A DNA stretch of 64,000 nt from Firmicutes bacterium UBA6113 (GCA_002422545.1 DIWF01000037.1:62001-126000), one strand, 5' to 3'; counted from the stretch's first letter, positions 1 through 8,622 are shown. The notes: a model not told the origin generated them from the sequence alone. Program-made: numbers and translations.

Positions 1-908
1 CGGGCAGCAACAGGCATATCTGATGTGTTTGCTATTAAAACGGTACGCTTCATAAGAGATTCGCCTGTTCTTGGGTCCTTTAATTCAGGGAACTCCATAA
101 GAACGTCTGTCATCTCGTTTCCACGTTCGCCGCAGCCTATATAAACAACTATTTCTGCATCTGCCCATTTAGCCAGCTGATGCTGAACAACTGTCTTTCC
201 GCTTCCGAAAGGTCCCGGAACAGCTGCAACCCCACCCTTTGATATAGGGAACATTGTGTCTATAACTCTTTGTCCTGTAACCAGCGGTCTTTCCGGAACA
301 AGTTTTTCCTTGTATGGACGACCCTTTCTTACAGGCCATTTTTGCATCATTGTAAGATTTACTTTTTCTCCGTTGTCTTTTTTAACAACATATACAGTTT
401 CTTCAACAGTGAAGCTTCCTGATTTTATTTCTTCAATTGTTCCGCTAACTCCGTAAGGAACCATTATTTTCTGCTGAACAACAATTGTTTCTTGAACAGT
501 ACCTACGATGTCACCAGCCTGAACCTTGTCTCCAACCTTTGCTACAGGAACAAATTCCCACTTCTTTTCTCTGTTAAGAGAAGGAACCTGAACTCCTCTT
601 GCTATGTTAGGTCCTGCAATTTTTCTTATTTCTTCCAATGGACGTTGAATACCGTCATAAATTGTTTCAATAAGACCAGGTCCCAACTCTACTGACAATT
701 GCGCACCTGTTGTTACCACAGGAGCTCCAGGAGCTAATCCTGCTGTTTCTTCATATACCTGTATAGATGCTTTGTCGCCGCGCATCTCTATAATTTCACC
801 GATCAATCCCTGTTCACTTACACGCACGACGTCGAACATGTCTGCTTCTTTCATTCCTTCTGCAATGACAAGCGGACCGGATATTTTTACTACTCTACCT
901 TGGCTCAT
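1..908 (-). CDS. atpA: V-type ATPase catalytic subunit A, 3' part outside window
   Basis: Catalytic subunit of the V1 head, which couples ATP hydrolysis or synthesis to cation movement through the membrane ring. About 302 N-terminal residues are visible: the MSQGRVVKISGPLV start, the long non-homologous insert typical of A subunits, then the P-loop GPFGSGKT and the CGERGNEM stretch. The ATG at 908 follows AGGTGA eight bases upstream. The reading frame runs off the left edge, so the C-terminal half and probably subunits B and D lie outside. It is the last visible gene of a leftward operon, 40 bp after subunit F. Identity is certain; only completeness is unknown. Confidence 0.97.
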   Translation of the reverse strand, partial: MSQGRVVKISGPLVIAEGMKEADMFDVVRVSEQGLIGEIIEMRGDKASIQVYEETAGLAPGAPVVTTGAQLSVELGPGLIETIYDGIQRPLEEIRKIAGPNIARGVQVPSLNREKKWEFVPVAKVGDKVQAGDIVGTVQETIVVQQKIMVPYGVSGTIEEIKSGSFTVEETVYVVKKDNGEKVNLTMMQKWPVRKGRPYKEKLVPERPLVTGQRVIDTMFPISKGGVAAVPGPFGSGKTVVQHQLAKWADAEIVVYIGCGERGNEMTDVLMEFPELKDPRTGESLMKRTVLIANTSDMPVAA

Positions 909-948
909 TAAATAAATCACCTGCTTTCAATTTTATATACATTGTTTA

Positions 949-1269
949 TTAGTCATTGTTGAACAATATGTCGGCACCGACTGCTTTTTCAACTGCCTTT
1001 TTGATATTCTGAATACCTATTCCCTGAGTTCCATGCATTCCAGGAATAGGTATTATTGCCGGCAGGCGTTTTTCATTGTATTCGTAAACAGTATCCTTGA
1101 TTTCAGCATAGATATTTTCCGTAATATAAATTATGGCATAATCTTCCTTTGCTATCTCACGAAGAGTGTGTCTTGCATCATCCTTCGTCACGCAGTCAAA
1201 AACATCAAGTCCAACTGCCTTAAAACCCAGGATACTTTGTTTATCTCCTATAACACCTATCTTATACAT
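949..1269 (-). CDS. atpF: V-type ATPase subunit F
   Basis: Small central-stalk subunit (106 aa, normal length) that binds the rotor and links it to the catalytic head. The N-terminal MYKIGVIGDKQSILGFKAVG followed by the alpha/beta CheY-like pattern, with IPIPGMHGTQGIGIQ near residue 80, is characteristic. It overlaps the end of subunit C by 8 bp, which implies translational coupling. No odd features. Confidence 0.95.
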   Translation of the reverse strand: MYKIGVIGDKQSILGFKAVGLDVFDCVTKDDARHTLREIAKEDYAIIYITENIYAEIKDTVYEYNEKRLPAIIPIPGMHGTQGIGIQNIKKAVEKAVGADILFNND

Positions 1270-2275
1270 AAGTCTCTCTCAACCTCTCTCTGATAAGTTC
1301 CGGCGAGATACCTGCAAGTTTGCCTGCCATTATAATTCTTGCAATTTTAATCTCGTTGTCCTTTGCTATTAGGTAGCCTGCAAGAGGCTCTATTCCGAAA
1401 GGAATATATTTAGCATTCTTAACATGTTCGATGATTTTATTGTCCAGAAGTTTTTCAAGCTTTGTAAACATTCCTGTGTTTACCAGTGATTCCGTACCTT
1501 CAAGGAACAATTCCCTGAATCCGTATGCCGAAAGCTGCTCTGCAAACTTTTCAAAAGGCTCATCGTAGTTTTTGATAAACACCTGTTCATGAATTTTTCC
1601 GCCATTCAAGAAAACCTTGGTGAAAAAGTCCCATGACTTGTTCATTCTTTTAAGTCTTACATATGTTTTCAAATTGATTGCATCTATCTGCATCTTGACA
1701 TAATCAATTATAAAATTGCTGTTTGTGTTTTCTGCTGAACTGAGCATTTCATCATAACAATATTTGTCCAGGACGAAATCTATTACCTGAGGATCGTTTG
1801 TTTTAGGAAATGTTTCGATTATTTCCTTTAAAGCTTTGCTCATGTTTTCTGTCAGGCCTGAAAAATCTCTTTCTTTTACAGAATATTTCAAAACCTTCAG
1901 GTCTATGGATCCGGTGTCAACAAGATTCTCTGAAGCATCTATACCTAAGTATTCCGCCTTCATGATTACCTTTAAATTGTGATAATCGTATGGATACAAG
2001 AACATGTTGAAGAAATCCAGCTCAGGAGCAACAGAAGTTATGAAGTCATATGTCTTCTTATGTTCTAATGATAAGAGCTTTTCATAGTCGTTAGGTTCGA
2101 CTGCTTCACCGGAATTGCCGTAATTCAGATCATCCAGAACCCTTAAAGCATCTTCATTTGTTTTTGCATCAATCATCTTTTCTGCTCTTTCACGGGTAAG
2201 CATGTTTTTTTCAACGCTTCGAACCCGTGCAGTAGAAAACAAATAATCTGTATCTTTAATCTTTGCCAAAGCCAT
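1262..2275 (-). CDS. atpC: V-type ATPase subunit C
   Basis: Rotor cap subunit (337 aa) of the AC39/d type, which sits on the K ring and docks the central stalk. It is recognised from MALAKIKDTDYLFSTARVR, the helical YPYDYHNLKVIMKAEYLG segment and its place between E and F. An AAAGGAGG ribosome site lies just upstream of the ATG. It follows subunit E by about 20 bp and overlaps subunit F by 8 bp. Confidence 0.95.
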   Translation of the reverse strand: MALAKIKDTDYLFSTARVRSVEKNMLTRERAEKMIDAKTNEDALRVLDDLNYGNSGEAVEPNDYEKLLSLEHKKTYDFITSVAPELDFFNMFLYPYDYHNLKVIMKAEYLGIDASENLVDTGSIDLKVLKYSVKERDFSGLTENMSKALKEIIETFPKTNDPQVIDFVLDKYCYDEMLSSAENTNSNFIIDYVKMQIDAINLKTYVRLKRMNKSWDFFTKVFLNGGKIHEQVFIKNYDEPFEKFAEQLSAYGFRELFLEGTESLVNTGMFTKLEKLLDNKIIEHVKNAKYIPFGIEPLAGYLIAKDNEIKIARIIMAGKLAGISPELIRERLRETYV

Positions 2276-2296
2276 TCCTCCTTTCAGGCAGGAAAA

Positions 2297-2878
2297 TTAT
2301 TTAAAAAGCGCATTTGCAACTTCGTTTGTAAGTTCATCCCTCATGGAGTCCAATATGGTTTCAAAGGTGCTGTTGATTTCAATTGATCCGTTGTTAAGTA
2401 CAAATCCTCCGCTTGATTCAATTGTTTTATCGCTTAATACAATCTTTTCTGCTTTTAATTTTTCATTGACTGCTTTTACTAATTTTTCGCCGACTTTGTT
2501 CTTATCACGCTCATTCAATATTATTGTTCCCTTGCAATTTGGAATCTTTACAATTTCATCTGTAAGGAAACTTAAATACTCGTCTTCTGGCATTGTTTTA
2601 AGCTTTTCAAGTGCTGAATTGAAGCTTTTCTTAATAACTTCCTGCTTTGCGGAAAGCATCATCTTTCTTCCTTGAAGCTCTGCAGCAGATACTTTTCTGC
2701 TTTTCAAACCTTCAGCTTCCTTTTCAGACTTTTCTGCAGCTGCTTTTATAATTGCTTCAGCTTCGATTTTAGCTTTGTCTATTATATCTTGCTTAGTTTT
2801 CTCAGCATTTGCTATGGAAATCTCAGCAATGTTTCTTGCATCGCTTAAAATATTCGTAGTTATATTTTCAATGCTCAT
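2297..2878 (-). CDS. atpE: V-type ATPase subunit E
   Basis: Peripheral-stalk (stator) subunit, 193 aa. The first half is a charged coiled coil (about residues 10-75, rich in Lys, Glu and Ala) that would pair with the G/H subunit encoded first in the operon. The C-terminal half is globular and docks on the A/B head. It lies 35 bp after the K ring gene. Confidence 0.93.
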   Translation of the reverse strand: MSIENITTNILSDARNIAEISIANAEKTKQDIIDKAKIEAEAIIKAAAEKSEKEAEGLKSRKVSAAELQGRKMMLSAKQEVIKKSFNSALEKLKTMPEDEYLSFLTDEIVKIPNCKGTIILNERDKNKVGEKLVKAVNEKLKAEKIVLSDKTIESSGGFVLNNGSIEINSTFETILDSMRDELTNEVANALFK

Positions 2879-2913
2879 CTTTTCACATCCTTATTTAAAT
2901 TTTAGTACTTTTA

Positions 2914-3396
2914 TTAAATAGCAATTCCGTTTATCATAAGGAAAGAAATAAGAAGTGCCAATACTGCGTATGTTTCAACCATTGCAGCGTAAACCATAGC
3001 TTTTGCTATTTCTTCTGGTCTCTTGCCTATAAGCATAATACCAGATGCTGCAACCTTGCCCTGATGAATTGCCGAAATTATACCTACTACACCTATAGGA
3101 AGAGCCGCTGCAAGGAATAATCCTCCCTGAACTGCAGAAAGTTCTGCCATGTTTCCGCCTAATAAACCGATTTTGTTAAGGATGATAAATGCAACCAAAA
3201 GTCCATATATACCCTGAGTACCAGGCAATGCCTGCAAAATCAATGTAGAACCAAATTTTTTAGGATCTTCCGCAACAACTCCAGCTGCTGCCTGACCTGC
3301 TATACCAACACCTATTGCACTTCCTATACCTGCCAATGCAGCCACTGAAGCGCCTAAAATTGCTAAAAAGTTACCACTAACTAAAATATTGTTCAT
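2914..3396 (-). CDS. ntpK: V-type ATPase membrane rotor subunit K (proteolipid)
   Basis: Four-helix double-hairpin proteolipid (160 aa) forming the ion-binding rotor ring. The ion-carrying carboxylate is Glu141 in MVETYAVLALL. L57-P-G-T60-Q61 and Q112 (AIHQGK) match the residues that bind Na+ in the Enterococcus hirae NtpK ring (L61, T64, Q65, Q110, E139), including the 29-residue gap between the last two. That suggests Na+ rather than H+ coupling, which is an inference. The stop and the preceding I subunit abut directly. Confidence 0.96.
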   Translation of the reverse strand: MNNILVSGNFLAILGASVAALAGIGSAIGVGIAGQAAAGVVAEDPKKFGSTLILQALPGTQGIYGLLVAFIILNKIGLLGGNMAELSAVQGGLFLAAALPIGVVGIISAIHQGKVAASGIMLIGKRPEEIAKAMVYAAMVETYAVLALLISFLMINGIAI

Positions 3397-5379
3397 TTAA
3401 ATTTCCTCCTTGATTATTCTGTTATATTTAGTTTTTTTCGTAAACGGCTTGAATGGCTCTCCGCCGCCTTCATAAAATTTACCGAAGAATTCAACATACT
3501 GCAGTCTCGCAGCATGTACGAAAGCTCCAAGAGCATTTATTGCAAAATTGAATGTGTGTCCTATAATCATAACCACCACAAACAACAATATGCCGAAAAT
3601 GTTTCTGCCTCCCATAGAGCCCAATATGCTCATAACGGAAGATACCACCCCTGTAGCCAATCCTAAGGCCAAGAGTCTTGAATATGAAAGAACATCGCTT
3701 AAATAACTTGTTATGTTGTACAGGCTCAATACACCGCTTATGAGTTTGCCCGTAATATTCTTTTTTGCTCTTCCTTGTGTAAGAACTAATCCTAAAGCAA
3801 ATATTATGGACATCCATTTGCCTATCTGCCCTGAACCAGGAATCACTGAGTTGCCGAATAAAAGCAAAATCAAACCTATGATAAGTCCATACCAGAACCC
3901 TATGTCAAACAAGGCATCCAGAGGATTTCCGTCTCTTATGAGAATGTGTGCTTTAACTGCCATACCGGTGAACAAGTGGATTATACCGAAAACAAATGAT
4001 ACTATTAAAAGTGTCATAGGTTCTTCCATCGGATTCAACCACAAAGGTTTCACAGTAAAATCAGAATTGAACAAGAGTTTAGCAGCAGCAGGTATGGCAT
4101 CCCCGAACCAGCTTCCAAACATCACTCCCCAGAATGCAGTTGATATTCCACAGTAGAAGAACACTCTCATCAGTTTTTGAATTGATCCTTCCAGCTTGAA
4201 CTTCTTCAGCACCATGTAAGTTGCTACGGCCATAATCAAACCATAGCCCACATCTGCAAGCATCAGCCCAAAAAATAAGCAATAGAACGGAGCCATGTAT
4301 GGTGTAGGATCTATGTTGCTTGATGAAGGTAGACTGTAAAGCTCTGTAATTGCTTCAAAAGGCTGTGTAAAAGAATTGTTTTGCATAGCTATAGGAGTTT
4401 GTTCTCCTTCTTCAGGTTCATATATTTCAAACCAGCACTGATGTTTGTTGAGTACATTCTCAATCTGTTCCTTGGAAGACTTGGGTATCCACCCTTCAAT
4501 ATAGAAAGTTGAATCAGTGTTCAGCAAGTTGCCAAGTATCTTATTTTTGTCTCTTTCAATTACCAGATAATCATAAAGCAATTGAATTTGTTCCTTGTAT
4601 GGAACATAACCTGTAATACTTTTTTCAACTTCTGATTTGTTTTCAGAAATTTCTTTCAAATTGTTTTCATACTGCACAATATTTTGGGCTGCAGTACCCT
4701 TTAAATCTTTGAAAGCCACTGTGTTGAAACCATATTGCTTTAAAATCTCATAAACATCATCTTTTTCCTTTATGAGGCATATAATTGAAAAGTAATGTTG
4801 ATCCTTGTCGCTTCCAACAAGATTTGCAATACATCTGTCCGTTTTTTCACGCAGATCAGACTTAAGCTTTTCAACGTCAACGATGTTTGGAACAACACCG
4901 GTAAAGATGCTTGTATACTTTGTTTCGGTTAATTCCAAAGGAATCTCGTAACTTGCCCACGGCTTTAAACTGAGTATAGCTGTCTCAATTTTATTTTCCT
5001 CTGAACTGAACTCATTGAAGTTCTTGTTCATCTCCAGCACTTTTGCTACGTTTTCCTCTGTCTTGCTTAAATCATTAATGGCATTTTCAAAATCTTTTGA
5101 TGATATAGCCTTTCTTGTAAAGAACATTGGTTTCTTGCTTTTGTCATGTTTTTCCAGGCTGTTTAATACTTCGCTTATTTTAGATATTTTCGCATCACAG
5201 TCAAGCACTTCAACTTCATTTCCATCTTTTTTAACATAGGAAATCCATTCCGGGTCGGTCAATTTTGAATCCTGGGCACTTATTTCGACCACTCCTAAAT
5301 CCATGAGTTCCTTTATTAATGAAGATTTAATGCTGCTTAAGCCTATGGTGCTTATTTTATTCATTTTAACTATTGCCAC
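3397..5379 (-). CDS. ntpI: V-type ATPase subunit I (a-type stator)
   Basis: Large membrane stator (660 aa). The N-terminal 330 residues are a soluble coiled-coil arm; the C-terminal half has about seven membrane spans forming the ion half-channels against the K ring. Conserved features include the GLMLADVGYGL span near residue 370 and AFVHAARLQYVEFFGKFYEG near the end, which carries the family's functional Arg. The gene abuts ntpK and starts within the end of the preceding G/H gene (14 bp overlap). Confidence 0.96.
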   Translation of the reverse strand: MAIVKMNKISTIGLSSIKSSLIKELMDLGVVEISAQDSKLTDPEWISYVKKDGNEVEVLDCDAKISKISEVLNSLEKHDKSKKPMFFTRKAISSKDFENAINDLSKTEENVAKVLEMNKNFNEFSSEENKIETAILSLKPWASYEIPLELTETKYTSIFTGVVPNIVDVEKLKSDLREKTDRCIANLVGSDKDQHYFSIICLIKEKDDVYEILKQYGFNTVAFKDLKGTAAQNIVQYENNLKEISENKSEVEKSITGYVPYKEQIQLLYDYLVIERDKNKILGNLLNTDSTFYIEGWIPKSSKEQIENVLNKHQCWFEIYEPEEGEQTPIAMQNNSFTQPFEAITELYSLPSSSNIDPTPYMAPFYCLFFGLMLADVGYGLIMAVATYMVLKKFKLEGSIQKLMRVFFYCGISTAFWGVMFGSWFGDAIPAAAKLLFNSDFTVKPLWLNPMEEPMTLLIVSFVFGIIHLFTGMAVKAHILIRDGNPLDALFDIGFWYGLIIGLILLLFGNSVIPGSGQIGKWMSIIFALGLVLTQGRAKKNITGKLISGVLSLYNITSYLSDVLSYSRLLALGLATGVVSSVMSILGSMGGRNIFGILLFVVVMIIGHTFNFAINALGAFVHAARLQYVEFFGKFYEGGGEPFKPFTKKTKYNRIIKEEI

Positions 5380-5692
5380 TGGCCTTCACTATCCTTTCCA
5401 GTATAATTGATGCTGCATTATCCATGTTTTTTTCTGCGCTTTTTAAAATGTCATCACATTTTTTTGCAGCGTCGCTGATTATGCTGTCATAAAGAAGCTG
5501 TCCCTGGGATTCTGCTGCTTTTAGCACATCAGTTCTTTTTGACTCAGCATTTTCTCTTGCTTCATCAACAATTTGTAGAGCTTGCGCATTAGCATTGGTA
5601 ATAATTTGTTTTGCTTGCTGAGCGGCTTCTTTTTTTGTGACTTCAGCCTTTTCCTCTGCCTCCTTTATTACCTTGATTATTTCAATAGACAC
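5366..5692 (-). CDS. V-type ATPase subunit G/H (peripheral stalk coiled coil)
   Basis: First gene of the V-ATPase operon: a 108-residue Ala/Glu/Lys-rich coiled coil expected to pair with subunit E as the stator stalk. I place the start at GTG 5692 (MSIEIIKVIKEAEEKAEV) because AGAGGTGGT lies just upstream. The frame is open to an ATG at 5734, but that would add a 14-residue leader containing the translated ribosome site. It overlaps ntpI by 14 bp. Confidence 0.88.
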   Translation of the reverse strand: MSIEIIKVIKEAEEKAEVTKKEAAQQAKQIITNANAQALQIVDEARENAESKRTDVLKAAESQGQLLYDSIISDAAKKCDDILKSAEKNMDNAASIILERIVKASGNS

Positions 5693-5749
5693 TATACCAC
5701 CACCTCTGTCAAATATTTTTATAAAATCAAACATTTTCCTAACTAATTA

Positions 5750-5778
5750 ATAATAAAATATAAAAAAATGTTTGTCAA
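5750..5778 (-). promoter_or_regulatory. Promoter of the V-ATPase operon
   Basis: On the minus strand TTGACA (5773-5778), 17 bases, TATTAT (5750-5755): a near-consensus vegetative promoter giving a leader of about 50 bases before the GTG at 5692. The rest of 5779-5892 is AT-rich and shows nothing else clear. Confidence 0.75.
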
Positions 5779-5892
5779 TAAATTTGGAATAATATAATAT
5801 ACGGCCATAAAATACTCCGTTGTAATTTGCCTTGCAGTATTTTGCTTGTTATTAAAGTGACAAGACGCATTTGTAAATTTTTCCCCATTTTT

Positions 5893-5926
5893 GAATAAAA
5901 AAACCTTATTTTCTTTAGGTTTTTAA
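5893..5926 (-). terminator. Terminator downstream of the HxlR gene
   Basis: Read leftward, AAAAACCT pairs with AGGTTTTT and is followed by a T-rich run. It lies about 115 bp past the regulator's stop and should insulate the V-ATPase operon from it. Confidence 0.6.
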
Positions 5927-6022
5927 ATCCGGAAAGTGTAAGAAACTGCAAGATTCAGCTGTTACCCTTAACAGTATATTTAATCTGACTATACTTGACA
6001 AGTACGCACTTTTTTGTACTAT

Positions 6023-6040
6023 AGTACCCTAAAAGATACT
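6023..6040. promoter_or_regulatory. Operator-like palindrome at the 3' end of the HxlR gene
   Basis: AGTACC-CTAAAA-GATACT touches the stop codon. It has the same half-sites and the same 6-bp spacing as the palindrome at 6477-6494 upstream of the gene. A perfect 12-bp palindrome GTACTATAGTAC (6016-6027) overlaps it, and AGTAC...GTACT spans 6001-6020. It is a candidate second binding site for the regulator; no gene directly controlled from here is evident. Confidence 0.45.
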
Positions 6041-6453
6041 TAATTTAGCTCTGGATTGTTATCTTTATATCCAAGTTCCAAATACTCAGCGCCAAAACCG
6101 TGCATCATTTCAAGCAATGGAATTATTTTTTCCCCAAGTTCCGTCAATCCATATTCAACCCTTGGTGGTACAACCGGATAGACGTGCCTGAATATCAAAT
6201 GATCTTCTTCTAAGCTTCTTAGTTGTTGAGTAAGCATTTTTTGAGTAACATCTGGAAGTCTCCTCTTGATGTCGTTAAATCTTAAAACCTTGCCACTTAA
6301 ATACCAAAGTATCATTATCTTTCTTTTTCCAGCTAAAAGCTTTTGAACCAGAACCATTGGACATACCTTGTACCTTATACACTTGTCGCTCATATAGCAT
6401 GTGCTGTGTCTTTCTTTATCACTAAACATATTATCGCAAGAAACTGCGCTCAT
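6040..6453 (-). CDS. HxlR-family winged-helix regulator with Cys-rich N-terminus
   Basis: A 137-residue MarR/HxlR-type DNA-binding protein. The family core runs from CPMVLVQKLLAGKRKIMILW (31-50), the recognition region FNDIKRRLPDVTQKMLTQQL and the wing VVPPRVEYGLTELG. Ahead of the core is a 30-residue extension with C6, C19 and C25 plus family Cys31; HxlR proteins usually have one N-terminal Cys, so a thiol, metal or redox sensor is plausible. The gene is monocistronic with its own promoter and terminator. Target genes are unknown; operator-like palindromes on both sides suggest autoregulation. Confidence 0.88.
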   Translation of the reverse strand: MSAVSCDNMFSDKERHSTCYMSDKCIRYKVCPMVLVQKLLAGKRKIMILWYLSGKVLRFNDIKRRLPDVTQKMLTQQLRSLEEDHLIFRHVYPVVPPRVEYGLTELGEKIIPLLEMMHGFGAEYLELGYKDNNPELN

Positions 6454-6476
6454 TCAATCACCTCTTCATTGTTCAC

Positions 6477-6494
6477 AGTATCTTTTTTGATACT
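6477..6494. promoter_or_regulatory. Operator palindrome upstream of the HxlR gene
   Basis: Perfect inverted repeat AGTATC-TTTTTT-GATACT between the promoter and the start codon, in the transcribed leader. Position and symmetry suit autoregulation by the dimeric HxlR protein. Confidence 0.65.
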
Positions 6495-6520
6495 ATGGCC
6501 TTAATAGATACATATATGAT

Positions 6521-6548
6521 ATTATAACACAATAATTTTATAGGGCAA
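6521..6548 (-). promoter_or_regulatory. Promoter of the HxlR gene
   Basis: Minus strand TTGCCC (6543-6548), 16 bases, TATAAT (6521-6526). The -10 is perfect and the -35 weak, as expected for a regulated promoter. The remaining 6549-6759 is AT-rich with no gene seen. Confidence 0.6.
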
Positions 6549-6759
6549 GTGATTTTATTACATATATCTTTTGAAATATTTAACTATTTTAAAGGTTGTA
6601 TTAACTTTTATGTAATAACATAGACTAGTTTTCCGCTATTGACATTAAAAATACATGGTAATTAAAGAATTTCAATTGTTCTTTTTATTACTGGTTAAAC
6701 GATTAACATGTGACCGCGATAAAAATAAACAAAAAACGTCTGCAAACATTATAAAAATA

Positions 6760-6797
6760 AAAAAATGTGTCACATTATAGATTATAACACATTTTTT
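6760..6797 (-). terminator. Terminator of the fatty acid operon
   Basis: AAAAAATGTGT and ACACATTTTTT form an AT-rich stem read leftward with a T tract. A second small inverted repeat, ATTGTGA/TCACAAT (6815-6836), directly follows the fabZ stop and may help. Both lie just past the last gene of the operon. Confidence 0.6.
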
Positions 6798-6837
6798 TAA
6801 AATATGGAAAATTTATTGTGAAAATATTGTCACAATT

Positions 6838-7263
6838 CTATTCCACAGCAAAGATTAATTCTGCTTCAGCTGCAATTTCATCATCAACGTAAGCAATTGC
6901 ATTTCCTATGCCAAAATTAGCCTTTAATTTTGTTATTTCAGTAACAAGTTTCAATGTATCTCCAGGACACACTTTTCTTTTGAATTTGGCGCTTTTGATT
7001 CCTCCAAAATATACTGTCTTGTTTTTGAATTTTTCCATGGAGAGTATGGCTACAGCGCCTGTCTGAGCAAGAGCTTCAATAATGAGAACTCCGGGCATAA
7101 CAGGGTTTCCCGGAAAGTGTCCCTGGAAAAACTGTTCATTTATTGTTACATTTTTAATTCCTACAGCTTTTTCTCCTTCTACAAGTTCCACAATTTTGTC
7201 AATGAGGAGCATTGGGTATCTGTGAGGTATTATTTTTTGTATTTCGCTAGTATTGTAGACCAT
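6838..7263 (-). CDS. fabZ: 3-hydroxyacyl-ACP dehydratase FabZ
   Basis: Hot-dog-fold dehydratase (141 aa, usual length) removing water from 3-hydroxyacyl-ACP in type II fatty acid synthesis. The catalytic helix HFPGNPVMPGVLIIEALAQT supplies the His and the Glu of the active site. It starts 1 bp after fabF with AAAGGAAA as ribosome site and is the last gene of the operon. No fabA/fabM-like unsaturation gene is in the window. Confidence 0.97.
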   Translation of the reverse strand: MVYNTSEIQKIIPHRYPMLLIDKIVELVEGEKAVGIKNVTINEQFFQGHFPGNPVMPGVLIIEALAQTGAVAILSMEKFKNKTVYFGGIKSAKFKRKVCPGDTLKLVTEITKLKANFGIGNAIAYVDDEIAAEAELIFAVE

Positions 7264-7264
7264 A

Positions 7265-8503
7265 TTAGTTTCCTTTATATTTTTTAAGAACTAATGTTGC
7301 ATTGTGTCCGCCGAATCCAAAAGCGTTTGACAATGCATAGTCATATTCCTTTTCAATTCCTGTGTTAGGAACAAAGTTCAAACCCAGTTCAGGGTCAGTA
7401 ACCTGGTGGTTTATTGTTGCAGGAATATATCCGTTTTCCAAAGACTTTGCACATACTATTGCTTCTACAGCTCCGGCAGCTCCCAGCAAGTGACCTGTCA
7501 TTGACTTTGTAGAGCTTATTGGGACATTTTTTGCATCTTCCTTGAAAATGTTCTTTATTGCCTGTGTTTCAAACTTGTCATTGTACAAAGTGCTTGTTCC
7601 ATGAGCATTGATGTATCCTATGTCAACAGGTGTTATGCCGGCATCTTCTATGGCGTTTTTCATAGCCTTTGAAGCACCTTCAGAACTTGGGTCAGGGCTT
7701 GTCATGTGATATGCATCGCATGTTGCTCCATAGCCTACTAGCTCTGCATATATTTTAGCTCCTCTTTTTACTGCATGGTCGTAATCTTCAAGAACCATTA
7801 TTCCGGCTCCTTCTCCCATTACAAATCCATGTCTTTCCTTGTCAAATGGTATTGACGCTCTGTTTACATCTGTAGTTGTTGAAAGAGTAGTGAGGGCAGA
7901 AAAACCTGCTATTGAACATGGAGTTATGGCAGCTTCACTTCCTCCGGCAATCATAACGTCACAAATTCCGTCCTGTATTCTTTTGTATGATTCTCCAATT
8001 GCATTTGCTCCTGTTGCACATGCAGTAACTGTGCTGAAGTTCACAGATTTTGCCTGGTACTTAATAGCCACAAGTCCTGATGCAATGTTTGAAAGCATCA
8101 TAGGAATAAAAAATGTTGACACTTTTCCCGGTCCCTTTTCAAGAAGCTTTGCATGCTCGGCTTCAATTGTATGAATTCCTCCAACTGCACTTCCAACTAT
8201 TACTCCAAAACGGTCGCTGTCAACTTTTTCTATGTCAAGTCCTGAATTTTTTACTGCAATATCAGCTGCAGCAAGTGCAAACTGGCTGTATCTGTCCTGT
8301 CTCTTTGATTCTTTTTTGTCCATGTACATTGTAGGATCAAAATCCTTTACTTCAGCAGCAAGTTTTACGCTGAATTCAGTAGTATCAAAAGATTCAATAG
8401 GACTTATTCCGCATGTTCCTTTTTTTACATTTTCCCAAAAAGCATCGCCTGATCCGATTGGACTTACAACGCCAACACCTGTTATTACAACTCTTCTTTT
8501 CAT
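7265..8503 (-). CDS. fabF: Beta-ketoacyl-ACP synthase II FabF
   Basis: Condensing enzyme (412 aa) extending acyl-ACP with malonyl-ACP. The Cys-His-His triad is visible as C162 (VTACATGANA), H301 (NAHGTST) and H338 (TGHLLGAAGA). The start is ATG 8503, with GGAGG five bases before it; the frame opens four codons earlier at a TTG inside the ribosome site. Upstream, between fabG and fabF, is a palindromic repeat with a strong hairpin, so expression of fabF-fabZ may be attenuated. fabH and acc genes are not in the window. Confidence 0.97.
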   Translation of the reverse strand: MKRRVVITGVGVVSPIGSGDAFWENVKKGTCGISPIESFDTTEFSVKLAAEVKDFDPTMYMDKKESKRQDRYSQFALAAADIAVKNSGLDIEKVDSDRFGVIVGSAVGGIHTIEAEHAKLLEKGPGKVSTFFIPMMLSNIASGLVAIKYQAKSVNFSTVTACATGANAIGESYKRIQDGICDVMIAGGSEAAITPCSIAGFSALTTLSTTTDVNRASIPFDKERHGFVMGEGAGIMVLEDYDHAVKRGAKIYAELVGYGATCDAYHMTSPDPSSEGASKAMKNAIEDAGITPVDIGYINAHGTSTLYNDKFETQAIKNIFKEDAKNVPISSTKSMTGHLLGAAGAVEAIVCAKSLENGYIPATINHQVTDPELGLNFVPNTGIEKEYDYALSNAFGFGGHNATLVLKKYKGN

Positions 8504-8518
8504 TTTTTCCTCCAAATT

Positions 8519-8622
8519 TGATTAATTAAGAATGAAGAATGAATAATTAAGAATTATGGTTAAAATCAGGCAAAGCCTGATTTTTCAATTCATTCTTAAT
8601 TCTTAACTCTTAATTTTTAATT
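8519..8622. repeat. AT-rich palindromic repeat with GGC hairpin between fabG and fabF
   Basis: Arms of the AATTAAGAATGAAGAATGAA type on the left and their inverted version on the right surround a perfect stem, AAAATCAGGC-AAA-GCCTGATTTT (8562-8584). The same design recurs at 13333-13440 between wecA and wecB, with partial arms at 14943, 33577 and 62023. It sits inside an operon, so the hairpin may act as partial terminator, processing site or mRNA stabiliser. Confidence 0.7.

Noticed and set aside
6815..6836. Fnr/Crp-like site ATTGTGA...TCACAAT
   Set aside because: The spacer is 8 rather than 6 bases and the site is just downstream of the fabZ stop, where a terminator-type hairpin is the better explanation.
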